A stretch of 64,000 nucleotides of DNA, taken from contig CAYVBK010000013.1 of assembly GCA_964449465.1 (NCBI GenBank), forward strand, positions 54,973 to 118,972, read 5' to 3'. Below the pieces are notes generated by a model that was not told the DNA's origin, ran no database searches, and worked only from the letters and a program-made list of their open reading frames with translations. Position numbers and translations under genes: made by a program. The stretch is from CAYRXM01 sp964449465. GTDB taxonomy: Bacteria; Chloroflexota; Anaerolineae; JAFGEY01. Positions 31,395 to 39,499 of the stretch are shown here, piece after piece. Each line of letters starts with the position of its first letter. Within the stretch, counting starts at the first letter, position 1.

Positions 31395-34072
31395 TGTCAA
31401 CGACACAATGCCCGCGCTGTCAATTCGATAGCCCGGCCAATATGAAATTTTGCGGCATGTGTGGCGCCCGCCTGACACAAATCTGTTTTTGCTGCGGATT
31501 TGCCAACCCGCTCACCTTTCGCTTTTGCGGCCAATGCGGCGCGGCGTTGGCCGGCTCATCCGACACCGAGGATCGGATTGCCCCGTCTGCGCAAGTGGGG
31601 CTGCTGCCGCCAGAGCAGGATGTTGCGCCGACCACTGCGCCCGATCAGGTCACACCTGCTCGTCAGCCCGACCTGTCGCCCGGAGAACGCCGCCTGGCCA
31701 CCATCTTGCTGGTGGATGTGCGCAACTCGACCCTGTTGCTAGAGCGGTTGGGCAACGAGGCCTGGGTGGAATTGATGAACCAGGTGCTTCAACTGCTAGA
31801 GAGCGAAGTCTATCGGCTGGGAGGGCAGGTCAACCAGTTTCGCGGCGATGGATTACTGGCCTTTTTTGGGGCTACGGTGACGCGCCACGATGACGCCGAA
31901 CGCGCTGTGTTAGCCGGCCTGGCCATGCATCAGGCCATCCGCCCGCTGGACCTCCGCCTGGCCGAACAACACGGTTTGGAGCTGCGGGTACGGGTCGGGA
32001 TCAATTCCGGTGAAGTGATCACCACCAACGTAGGCGACCGCCAGCAGTACAGCGAAGATACTTTGATGGGTGAGGCCATCACCCTGGCCGCCCGCCTGGA
32101 AGCCGCCGCCGAACCCGGCACCGTCCTGGTCAGCGAAAACACCTTCCGCCTGGTGCAAGAACAGTTTGACTGGCTGCCTCTGGGGCACCTGTCGGCCAAG
32201 GGGCTCAGCCAACCGATAGCGGTTTACCGCCCGTTGAATATACGGGTCGAAGAACGCCAGTCCTCACGCCTGGAAATTTTTGGCCTCTCCCTGCTGTCCG
32301 TCGGTCGCGACCAGGAACAGAGTGTCCTGAATCGGCATATCGAAGACCTGCGCCGGGGACGCGGCAGCATTGTTCTGATCACCGGCGAGGAGGGCATGGG
32401 CAAGTCGCATCTGGTGGCTCAGGCGCGGCGACATGACCAGCGCGACCGGGCCTTGCTTTCCGAAATGGACTCGGCCGACCCTATCGCCGGGCTGAACTGG
32501 TTTCAAGGGCGCAGCCGCTCCTATGAACAATCGCGGCCCTATGGGATGTGGGCAGACATGGCCTGGTCATGGCTGAATGTGCGCGGCCAATCGGCCCAAG
32601 AAGCCGGCGACAGTCTGCGCCGGCACGCCGAATCGTTGTGGGGCGAACAGATGAACGAGCATTACCCCTATCTGGCCGCCTGGCTGGCTCTTCCGCTGGA
32701 AGAAGAACTGCTCCTGCCGATCAAACAACTCGGTGCCGAAAAGCTGCGCCGGCAAATTGCTCAATCGGTGCAGGCCTTGATTCAAGCATGGATGGCGCAG
32801 ACTCCGCTGGTGCTGGCCTTTGAAGACGTTCACTGGGCCGACGCCAGCTCTTTAGAACTGCTCTATCAATGCCTGCCGCTCTGTGAACAAGGTGCGCTGC
32901 TCTGGTTGCTGGTCGCCCGCAATGGCCGCACGCCCATCACCGCAGAATTGATTCAGCACATTCAGACGGACCACCCGGCTCTGTTCACCCACATCGCCCT
33001 GCTGCCTCTATCGGCGGCGCAGAGCGGCGAGATGATTGACTATTTGATCGGCCCCGAAACGCTGCCCGAAAGAACGCGCAGTTTGATCATCGAACGATCA
33101 GAAGGAAATCCTTATTATATCGAAGAATTGATTCGCTCGTTGATTCAGGGGCGCATCCTGGTGCGCAGCGAGGAAACCGGGCAGTGGAAGGCCAAACGCT
33201 CTGTCATTTCACTGGATCTGCCCGACACGCTGCGCAGCCTGCTGCTGTCGGGTATGGACGACCTCTCGCCGGTCGAGCGACGGGTATTGCAAATTGCCGC
33301 CGTGATCGGCCCGGTCTTTTGGCAAAATGTACTGGCCGCATTGTCTGATCGAGACGACCTGGAGCAACACCTGGCCGGCTTGCAGTGCGCTCAGATGATT
33401 TACGAACGAGGCCAGGTGCCGCAATTGGGTCAAGAGTATGCTTTCAAGTCGGCTCTGATGCACCAGGTAGCTTATGATAGCCTGCTCAGTTCACTGCGCG
33501 TGACCTATCATCTGCACGCCGCCGAATACCTGGAAAGGTTTTTTGGCCTGGAGACGCTGCCGGCCTATTACGCTCTGCTGGCCCATCATTACCGCTGTGC
33601 CGGGCAAACGCGCAAAGAGTTGTTTTACACCCTTCAGGCGGCCGAGCAGGCTAACGCCGTTTACGCCAATGCCGAGGCGTTGGAGCATTATACCCACGCT
33701 CTGGAACTGCTCGACCGGATGGAGGCCGACGTGGAGGACGATAACCGGCTGTATGCCATTCGCTCACAGCGGTTTGAAGTGATCAACGGACGGCTCCAGG
33801 TTCTCTTGCGCGTCGGTCGCGCCGATGAAGGTCGCCCAGATGCGCGTATGCTGCTGCAACTGGCCGGGCAATTGGCCGACGACCCCACCTGGATGGTAGA
33901 TGCTCTGCTGCAACAGCCCGGCGTCGCCACCTGGCAAGACCGGCAGGAACTGGAGGCCGGCATCCCCCTGGCACAACAGGCCTTGTCGCTGGCTCAAACC
34001 ATCGGCGACGGGCGGCGCGAGGCCTTGTGCCGGCAGGCCATTGCCCGTCAACAGTGCGGCCTGGCCACATAA
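31394..34072 (+). CDS. Zinc-ribbon / class III cyclase-like / AAA ATPase signalling protein
   Basis: About 892 residues. Two zinc ribbons (CPRCQFD..CGMCG and CFCCGF..CGQCG, residues 5-50) are followed by a nucleotide-cyclase homology domain (about 98-290) and a STAND-like ATPase with Walker A ITGEEGMGKSH and LAFEDVHWADA. The C-terminus holds only the beginning of a TPR-like helical array. In the cyclase domain both metal Asp are present (VDVRNST, FRGDG). The base-specifying Lys position reads Gln (NQFRGDG) and the usual Asn of VNLAARL reads Thr (ITLAARL), so activity or specificity is uncertain. It starts by TGATG overlap. The protein seems short compared with relatives that have long TPR tails. 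Confidence 0.82.
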   Translation: MSTTQCPRCQFDSPANMKFCGMCGARLTQICFCCGFANPLTFRFCGQCGAALAGSSDTEDRIAPSAQVGLLPPEQDVAPTTAPDQVTPARQPDLSPGERRLATILLVDVRNSTLLLERLGNEAWVELMNQVLQLLESEVYRLGGQVNQFRGDGLLAFFGATVTRHDDAERAVLAGLAMHQAIRPLDLRLAEQHGLELRVRVGINSGEVITTNVGDRQQYSEDTLMGEAITLAARLEAAAEPGTVLVSENTFRLVQEQFDWLPLGHLSAKGLSQPIAVYRPLNIRVEERQSSRLEIFGLSLLSVGRDQEQSVLNRHIEDLRRGRGSIVLITGEEGMGKSHLVAQARRHDQRDRALLSEMDSADPIAGLNWFQGRSRSYEQSRPYGMWADMAWSWLNVRGQSAQEAGDSLRRHAESLWGEQMNEHYPYLAAWLALPLEEELLLPIKQLGAEKLRRQIAQSVQALIQAWMAQTPLVLAFEDVHWADASSLELLYQCLPLCEQGALLWLLVARNGRTPITAELIQHIQTDHPALFTHIALLPLSAAQSGEMIDYLIGPETLPERTRSLIIERSEGNPYYIEELIRSLIQGRILVRSEETGQWKAKRSVISLDLPDTLRSLLLSGMDDLSPVERRVLQIAAVIGPVFWQNVLAALSDRDDLEQHLAGLQCAQMIYERGQVPQLGQEYAFKSALMHQVAYDSLLSSLRVTYHLHAAEYLERFFGLETLPAYYALLAHHYRCAGQTRKELFYTLQAAEQANAVYANAEALEHYTHALELLDRMEADVEDDNRLYAIRSQRFEVINGRLQVLLRVGRADEGRPDARMLLQLAGQLADDPTWMVDALLQQPGVATWQDRQELEAGIPLAQQALSLAQTIGDGRREALCRQAIARQQCGLAT

Positions 34073-34076
34073 AAAC

Positions 34077-34121
34077 AACCGGAGGACTGACCAAAGTTCA
34101 GCCCTCCGGTTATTTTTTATT
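34077..34121. terminator. Intrinsic terminator between convergent genes
   Basis: AACCGGAGG (34077-34085) pairs with CCTCCGGTT (34103-34111), with inner CTGA/TCAG pairing, followed by TTATTTTTTATT on the plus strand. On the minus strand the stem is followed by a TTTTTATG stretch, so it may serve both converging transcripts. Confidence 0.85.
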
Positions 34122-34142
34122 GATGACAAGCCATCATTCAGG

Positions 34143-34463
34143 CTATCTCTTGGATTTTTTGGGGCGTAGCAGCCACCCCACTCCGCCGACTAATAGGATC
34201 AACCCCAGCACCACCGCGCTGATACCCAACGCCATCGGCCATGCGGATGCCAGTGGCGCACCGGGTTGGCTGCCAACCAGATTGGATGCCGTCGGCAAAG
34301 CCAAAACAGAGTCGAGCGGCGATACCGGCGATTGCAGCGCGTGCAGCTTTCCTGACGGAAGCAAGACGGCTGTCAATAGAACGGAAACAGCCGCACACCC
34401 CAACAGTTCCATCAGCGGGCGGACGCAGTCGGGAACGACGATTCTCAAGCAGCGATACAACAT
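34143..34463 (-). CDS. Small membrane protein, unknown function
   Basis: About 106 residues with two hydrophobic segments (about 15-36 and 75-98) and a very basic end (RPKKSKR). Family not recognised. It starts 3 nt after the stop of the SPFH gene and is the last gene of that unit, so it may anchor or assist the SPFH protein at the membrane (inference from context). Confidence 0.55.
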   Translation of the reverse strand: MLYRCLRIVVPDCVRPLMELLGCAAVSVLLTAVLLPSGKLHALQSPVSPLDSVLALPTASNLVGSQPGAPLASAWPMALGISAVVLGLILLVGGVGWLLRPKKSKR

Positions 34464-34466
34464 ATC

Positions 34467-35546
34467 CTATCCGTTTTTGGCCCCACAGTTGCCGCAGAAA
34501 CGCGCCCCTGGAGCCAGCTCGTTGCCGCAAGACACACAAAATCGCTTGCCGGTCGCTTCGGGCATCTTGGCGCCGCAGTTACCACAGAATTTGACGCCGG
34601 ACGGGTTCTGATGTCCACACGAAGGACAGGCCACCGTTGATGCAGCCGCCGGAGCTGGTGCCGGTGCCGGTGCCGGTGCCGGTGCCGGAGCCTGGTGTTG
34701 TGGCTGTATCCCTGTCTGGAAAGCCTGCCCCATCATTTGCCCAATGCCGACGCCGGCGCCCATGCCGACGCCCATCGAAGCCAGGTTGCCTCCGGGCGCG
34801 TTGGCCGCATCCCGCATAGCATCGGCAGCCTGGAGTTGCATATAGGTTTGCATATCAATCAAACCCATATCGCGCAGTTCTTGGGCACTCTTGGCCGAAG
34901 GGGTGATCTCGGCGACCTTGAAATCAACCAGTTGCAGCCCCAACGCAGCAAAGTCGTCCTGAGTCTTGGAGACCATCATGGCGCTAATGTCAGAGGTAAG
35001 GGATTGGATCTCAAAGGCCGACTTTTTGAGCGTGCCGACCATGTCGCGGAACTGAGTCAGAACAGCCGTGCGCAGCCAGTCTTGAATATCCTCTTTGGAG
35101 TAACTGCCGCGTCGCCCAACCACTTCTTCGATGAACAGCTTGGAATTGACCACTTTCATCTTGAACGAGCCATAGGCCTTGAGCAAAGAGGCGCCCAGGC
35201 CAATGCCGGGGTGCATCACCGGGATGGGGTTGGGAGTGCCCCAGCCCATATCGGGGAAAACGCGCGTATTGACAAAATAAACTTCGGCGGTAAAGGGTGT
35301 GCGGTTGTTAAAGGCCTTGCCGATCAAATCAACCACGAAAGGAATGTTGGCCGTGGTCAAAGTATGCGTGCCGGGGCCAAAGGTGTCCAAGGCCTTGCCA
35401 CTACGCACAAAGACAGCCTCCTGGCCGGGGCCAACGATCAATTGAGAGCCGATACGAAAGTCGCCGGATGTGTGTTCAGGGAAACGGCGCACCAGTTCAT
35501 CGGCGGCCATATTCGACATTTCAATCACATCAAAGATGCGCGCCAT
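34467..35546 (-). CDS. SPFH-domain protein with Ala/Pro linker and double zinc ribbon
   Basis: About 359 residues. An SPFH (band 7-like) domain of the YdjI/virion-core type covers about 20-235. A Gly/Met-rich stretch and a long alternating Ala-Pro linker (about 287-305) follow. Two zinc ribbons end the protein (CPSCGHQ..CGNCGAK and CVSCGNE..CGNCGAK). In Bacillus, YdjI is recruited to membrane stress sites with PspA-like partners. No membrane segment is visible, so recruitment is likely indirect. It lies 25 nt downstream of a helical protein gene and is cotranscribed with it. Confidence 0.88.
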   Translation of the reverse strand: MARIFDVIEMSNMAADELVRRFPEHTSGDFRIGSQLIVGPGQEAVFVRSGKALDTFGPGTHTLTTANIPFVVDLIGKAFNNRTPFTAEVYFVNTRVFPDMGWGTPNPIPVMHPGIGLGASLLKAYGSFKMKVVNSKLFIEEVVGRRGSYSKEDIQDWLRTAVLTQFRDMVGTLKKSAFEIQSLTSDISAMMVSKTQDDFAALGLQLVDFKVAEITPSAKSAQELRDMGLIDMQTYMQLQAADAMRDAANAPGGNLASMGVGMGAGVGIGQMMGQAFQTGIQPQHQAPAPAPAPAPAPAPAAASTVACPSCGHQNPSGVKFCGNCGAKMPEATGKRFCVSCGNELAPGARFCGNCGAKNG

Positions 35547-35571
35547 TTTACTCTCCTTTATCTTGAAATAA

Positions 35572-36087
35572 TTATGCCATGCCAGTCAGCACGTCTTTGC
35601 GTCGGTTATAGAGTTCTTGCAACTGGGTGATGGTTCTGGTCAGATCGCGGATGGCTCCGGTGAGGCTTTCACCATTATCCACAGCCGCTTGCAGCGAATC
35701 AATGCTGACCTTGATCGCATCTGCCTCGGCCAGCAGCCCGTTATCAAAGTTATAGAGCGCATCCAGCTCTTCTTCTTTGACCCGCACAGCATCAAACATG
35801 CCCGAATAGCCATAGGCGGCCGTATGCACCGTGTCGGCCAGAGTTTGCAGTCGCCGCCGCGCCGTGTCAATCTTTTCGACAGATTCGATGTATTCGACGC
35901 CCAACTGCCCTTGAATGTCCTCGATACGCCGCCGCTGCTCGCCCAACGTGTTATAGATATAATCACGCAGCAGTTTATCGGCATCGCGACGCATCTCTTT
36001 TTCTTTATAGCCGCCGTAACCGGGGATTTTGGCAATCAGCTTTTCCAGGCCGCTCATCCCCCCTGATACCACCTCACGCATATCCAT
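35572..36087 (-). CDS. Helical/coiled-coil partner of the SPFH protein
   Basis: About 171 residues, mostly charged alpha-helix (for example LGEQRRRIEDIQGQLGVEYIE and the heptad-like ADAIKVSIDSLQAAVDN). Family not recognised with confidence. The size and helical nature recall PspA/ESCRT-III-like or similar scaffolds that pair with YdjI-type SPFH proteins, but no signature motif proves it. The ATG at 36087 has AAGGAGG seven bases upstream. It is the first gene of the SPFH unit. Confidence 0.65.
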   Translation of the reverse strand: MDMREVVSGGMSGLEKLIAKIPGYGGYKEKEMRRDADKLLRDYIYNTLGEQRRRIEDIQGQLGVEYIESVEKIDTARRRLQTLADTVHTAAYGYSGMFDAVRVKEEELDALYNFDNGLLAEADAIKVSIDSLQAAVDNGESLTGAIRDLTRTITQLQELYNRRKDVLTGMA

Positions 36088-36164
36088 AAGTTATACCTCC
36101 TTGTCATGGACATTGATCGAATTAGATTGATCGAGTCAGGTTGCCAGGCCAAAAATTCTCTAGT

Positions 36165-36193
36165 ATTATAACTGATTTTGGACTTGAAAGCAA
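36165..36193 (-). promoter_or_regulatory. Candidate promoter of the SPFH operon
   Basis: On the minus strand TATAAT (36165-36170) with a weak -35, TTGCTT (36188-36193), at 17-bp spacing. It lies about 80 nt upstream of the first gene of the unit. Confidence 0.5.
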
Positions 36194-36236
36194 AGACCTG
36201 GGGTTTCGACAGATTCAACCTGTAGAGTCACTCTGG

Positions 36237-36503
36237 TTATCTTGAGCGTTCCAGCCATTGATAAACCAGGAACCCCGACAGCGCGCCGACGATCAGGTTT
36301 TGCGCCGGCCAGACAGCGCACCACAACCCCACCGTCACAATCGCCAGCACCCACCCCAATGCGCCACTGAACAAAAAATAGCCGATCAAGAACGACAAAC
36401 CCAGGCCAACCCGACCGGCATAAATCCAGCCAAAGCCTGGAAATCCTAAAAATCCCCCCACCACCTCTAAAACCAAAGCCACAAACGGGTCTCGGCGTGA
36501 CAT
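36237..36503 (-). CDS. Small membrane protein, TM2-like
   Basis: About 88 residues, three hydrophobic stretches separated by short turns. GFPGFGWIYAGRVGLGLSFL resembles the Gly-rich turn of TM2-domain proteins. It has a clear ribosome site (AAAGGAG 7-8 nt before ATG). Function unknown. It stands between the kinase operon (divergent) and the SPFH unit (same strand). Confidence 0.7.
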   Translation of the reverse strand: MSRRDPFVALVLEVVGGFLGFPGFGWIYAGRVGLGLSFLIGYFLFSGALGWVLAIVTVGLWCAVWPAQNLIVGALSGFLVYQWLERSR

Positions 36504-36597
36504 TGCTCTTCTCCTTTGCTGTTAGATTTTCTTTTGTTTATACGCACGATACGAGGCGATGGTTGCACGCCCTGACAGCAGTGGACACTCGATGCTT

Positions 36598-36627
36598 TTG
36601 CAAAAACCTTTACATGTATGCTATAAT
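36598..36627 (+). promoter_or_regulatory. Extended -10 promoter of the kinase operon
   Basis: TATAAT (36622-36627) preceded by TG one base upstream; -35 TTGCAA (36598-36603) at 18-bp spacing. It shares TATGCTATAATG with the mrp promoter at 28.2 kb. The leader is about 45 nt. Confidence 0.75.
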
Positions 36628-36677
36628 GAGCTTGGCATTTTATTAAAACGCTCAATCATCCGGTCCTTTGGAGAGAT

Positions 36678-38615
36678 ATGGTCTACAGTAGCACACACCG
36701 ACTGACCAATGCATTACAAACAACAGCCGAGGGGCCGCTGACACCGGGAACCATCTTGCAGCAGAGATACAAAATTCTCGGTACAGCAGGCAGCGGCGGT
36801 ATGGCTATGGTGTACAAGGCACAGGACTTGCGCTTTGAAAAAGCATCGCGTATCTGCGCCATCAAAGAAATGTACAACACCACGCCCGACCCGCGCCTGC
36901 GCGACATGTACCGTCAGCATTTTGACCGCGAAGCCAATGTGTTGGCCTCACTCAATCATCATGCCGTCCTCAAGGTCTTTGATTATTTCAGTGAAGGCGA
37001 CCGCGTTTATCTTGTCACCGAGTTTATCGAGGGCAAAAACCTGGAAGACATCATCGAAGCCAGTTCTGGTCCCTTGCCTCAAGACAAGGTAATTGACTGG
37101 GCCATTCAGGTTTGCGATGTGTTGAGTTATTTGCACAGCCACAAGCCCGATCCACTGATCTTTAGAGACCTGAAACCATCCAACATCATGCTCACCGATT
37201 ATGGCAAAATTGTGCTGATTGACTTTGGCATTGCCAAAGTATTTCAAGGTGAGCAGCGCGGCACCATGATCGGCACCGAGGGTTATACACCCCCCGAACA
37301 GTATCGCGGCGCCGCCGAACCGCGCGGCGATTTGTATGCGTTGGGCGCGACCATGCACCATCTGCTGACCAAACGCGACCCCCGTGAAGAACCGCCCTTT
37401 ACCTTTCACGAACGCCCCATCCGCACCATCAATACCCAGGTCTCTGCCACTTTGGAAGCTCTGGTGATGAAAGCGTTGGAATATGAAGTAGAGCGGCGAT
37501 TTGCCTCAGCCGACGAATTCAAGAGCGCGCTGGAGACCTTGCTGGCCCCCAAGCAGCCCGTCGAAGCATCCACCGTCTCACTGGCCGGGGCCGGAAACGT
37601 GTCTACAGTAGCCTTTGCCACTTCGTCGCTGTCATTCTCGGAAACCGGCAATGTGCTATCGGTGTGGGAATTTGCCTGCGAAGATGAGATTACCTCGTCG
37701 CCGGCAGTGGCAGATGGCATCTTGTACATCGGCTCTTATGATCATAACCTCTATGCCTTGGATGCCAAAAACGGCAAATTTATGTGGAAATACCCATCCG
37801 AAGGCGGCATCGCCTCATCCCCACATATCTGGGAAGGGACAATCTTTTTCGGCTCTGAAGACCGCATGCTCTATGCCCTGGACAGATCAAGTGGGCGCAT
37901 TCTCTGGTCTAGCCCCACGCGTGACCGCATCCGCTCCTCACCGCGCGTATCTATGGCCCACGTCTTTATCGGCTCGGACGATCACTTTCTGTACAACCTG
38001 AATGCCCGCAATGGTCGGGAAGTGTGGAAATTTGAAACATTGGATCACATCCGTTCCTCGCCTTGCATCGGGGAAGGACTGGTTTATGTTGGCTCGGACG
38101 ACTCGTCGCTCTATGCCATAGATATTCAAACAGGCAAACAAAAGTGGAAATTTTCGGCCAACAGACCGGTTCTTTCATCTCCGTTGCAGCACGAGGGTCT
38201 GGTTTTCATCGGTTCAATGGACTGGAACCTGTACGCTGTAGATGCTCAGGCCGGCTGGGCGGCCTGGAAATATCGCGCCCGCCACATGATCGTTTCATCG
38301 CCGGCCGTTTCCAAATCTCTGGAGATGGTGTACTTTGGCTCTATTGATGGCGGCGTGTACGCCCTGGACAGCCGTAAAGGACGTTTTATCTGGAGATATG
38401 AGACCGGCGGACAGGTCGCTTCTTCTCCGGCCGTCACCGATGAAGCTGTTTACATTGGATGCAGTGACGGGTATTTGTACAGCCTCGATGCACGCAGCGG
38501 CGATTTGCGGTGGAAATTTAACGCCGGCAGCGGTATTGTCTCGATTCCGACAGTGTGGGAAAACATGGTCTTTTTTGGCGTCCGTAACGGTCGAGTATTC
38601 GCTTTGATGCTCTAG
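36678..38615 (+). CDS. Ser/Thr protein kinase with PQQ-type beta-propeller
   Basis: About 645 residues. A Hanks-type kinase domain covers about 28-290: Gly loop GTAGSGGMAMVY, Lys in CAIKEM, catalytic loop FRDLKPSN (Asp near 164, Phe in place of the usual His), DFGIAK near 182, and GTEGYTPPEQY in the activation segment. A Ser/Thr-rich link then leads to about eight repeats of roughly 40 residues with SSPAV..LYALDAKNGK..W, a PQQ-like beta-propeller. No membrane helix separates the two parts, so the propeller probably binds a cytoplasmic partner. It is the first gene of a seven-gene signalling operon, 12 nt before the phosphatase. Confidence 0.93.
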   Translation: MVYSSTHRLTNALQTTAEGPLTPGTILQQRYKILGTAGSGGMAMVYKAQDLRFEKASRICAIKEMYNTTPDPRLRDMYRQHFDREANVLASLNHHAVLKVFDYFSEGDRVYLVTEFIEGKNLEDIIEASSGPLPQDKVIDWAIQVCDVLSYLHSHKPDPLIFRDLKPSNIMLTDYGKIVLIDFGIAKVFQGEQRGTMIGTEGYTPPEQYRGAAEPRGDLYALGATMHHLLTKRDPREEPPFTFHERPIRTINTQVSATLEALVMKALEYEVERRFASADEFKSALETLLAPKQPVEASTVSLAGAGNVSTVAFATSSLSFSETGNVLSVWEFACEDEITSSPAVADGILYIGSYDHNLYALDAKNGKFMWKYPSEGGIASSPHIWEGTIFFGSEDRMLYALDRSSGRILWSSPTRDRIRSSPRVSMAHVFIGSDDHFLYNLNARNGREVWKFETLDHIRSSPCIGEGLVYVGSDDSSLYAIDIQTGKQKWKFSANRPVLSSPLQHEGLVFIGSMDWNLYAVDAQAGWAAWKYRARHMIVSSPAVSKSLEMVYFGSIDGGVYALDSRKGRFIWRYETGGQVASSPAVTDEAVYIGCSDGYLYSLDARSGDLRWKFNAGSGIVSIPTVWENMVFFGVRNGRVFALML

Positions 38616-38626
38616 AAATTGGGGAT

Positions 38627-39463
38627 ATGGATCTGGTCAAAAAACTGCTCGGCAAGACAGCATCCTCGGCAATAACGCCCTTGGAAGAAAAAGAAAATCA
38701 TTATATCCTGGTTGGAGCAGCCACCCATCGCGGGTTGGTATGCGATCACAACGAAGACGCCCTGTTTACGCTCAGCACGCTGATCTCTCAAGGAGAAGAT
38801 TTGCAGCCCATCGGCCTGTATATTCTCGCCGATGGCATGGGCGGTCACGCACATGGCGGACAGATCAGTGGACTGGCCGTGCGTATGGTCGCCAACTGGG
38901 TCATCCGCCAGATCTATCAACCTTTTCTGCTCGACAACGGCTCGTCGGGCAGCCGCCCCCCCATCAACGAAGTGCTGACCGAAGCATTGGTCGCCGCCAA
39001 CAGCAAATTGCACGAAATGTACCCCCAGGGCGGCACCACCCTGACCTGCGCTTTTGTCTTGGGTATGAACGCCTATATTGCTCATGTTGGCGACAGCCGC
39101 GCCTATTTGATCACCCGCAACAGCATCCGCCCTATTACCAAAGATCACTCACTGGTCAACCGCCTGATCGAAATGGGACAGATCACGCAAGAAGAAGCAC
39201 AGTCTCATCCTCAACGCAACGTCTTGTATCGCGCGTTGGGGCGCGCCGGTACGCTTCAGGTGGATACCTTTTTACAATCTCTACCTAGCAACAGTTCGCT
39301 GCTGTTATGCACCGATGGCCTGTGGAGCATGGTTTCCGAAGCCGAGATTTTATCCATCGTCGGTGCGGGGACCTGGCCGCAAACCACTTGCCATCAGTTG
39401 ATTGCCCAGGCCAATGAAAAAGGTGGCGAAGACAATATCACCGCCGTGTTGATCCAGACCTGA
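38627..39463 (+). CDS. PP2C-family protein phosphatase
   Basis: About 278 residues. PP2C metal and catalytic motifs are intact: CDHNEDA, LADGMGGHAHG, GGTTLTCAF, HVGDSRAY, CTDGLW and GGEDNITAV. It should dephosphorylate Ser/Thr phosphoproteins and reverse the kinase encoded directly upstream. No membrane segment is seen; an N-terminal tail of about 25 residues (KKLLGKTASSAIT) precedes the domain and could be a regulatory site. Confidence 0.93.
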   Translation: MDLVKKLLGKTASSAITPLEEKENHYILVGAATHRGLVCDHNEDALFTLSTLISQGEDLQPIGLYILADGMGGHAHGGQISGLAVRMVANWVIRQIYQPFLLDNGSSGSRPPINEVLTEALVAANSKLHEMYPQGGTTLTCAFVLGMNAYIAHVGDSRAYLITRNSIRPITKDHSLVNRLIEMGQITQEEAQSHPQRNVLYRALGRAGTLQVDTFLQSLPSNSSLLLCTDGLWSMVSEAEILSIVGAGTWPQTTCHQLIAQANEKGGEDNITAVLIQT

Positions 39464-39499
39464 GTTTGCCGCTCCAGGTACAAGAAGGAAAAAACAGGC

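Noticed and set aside
34637..34700. Short tandem DNA repeat (GCCGGTGCC units)
   Set aside because: It encodes the Ala-Pro linker of the SPFH protein, so it is coding low complexity and not a separate element.
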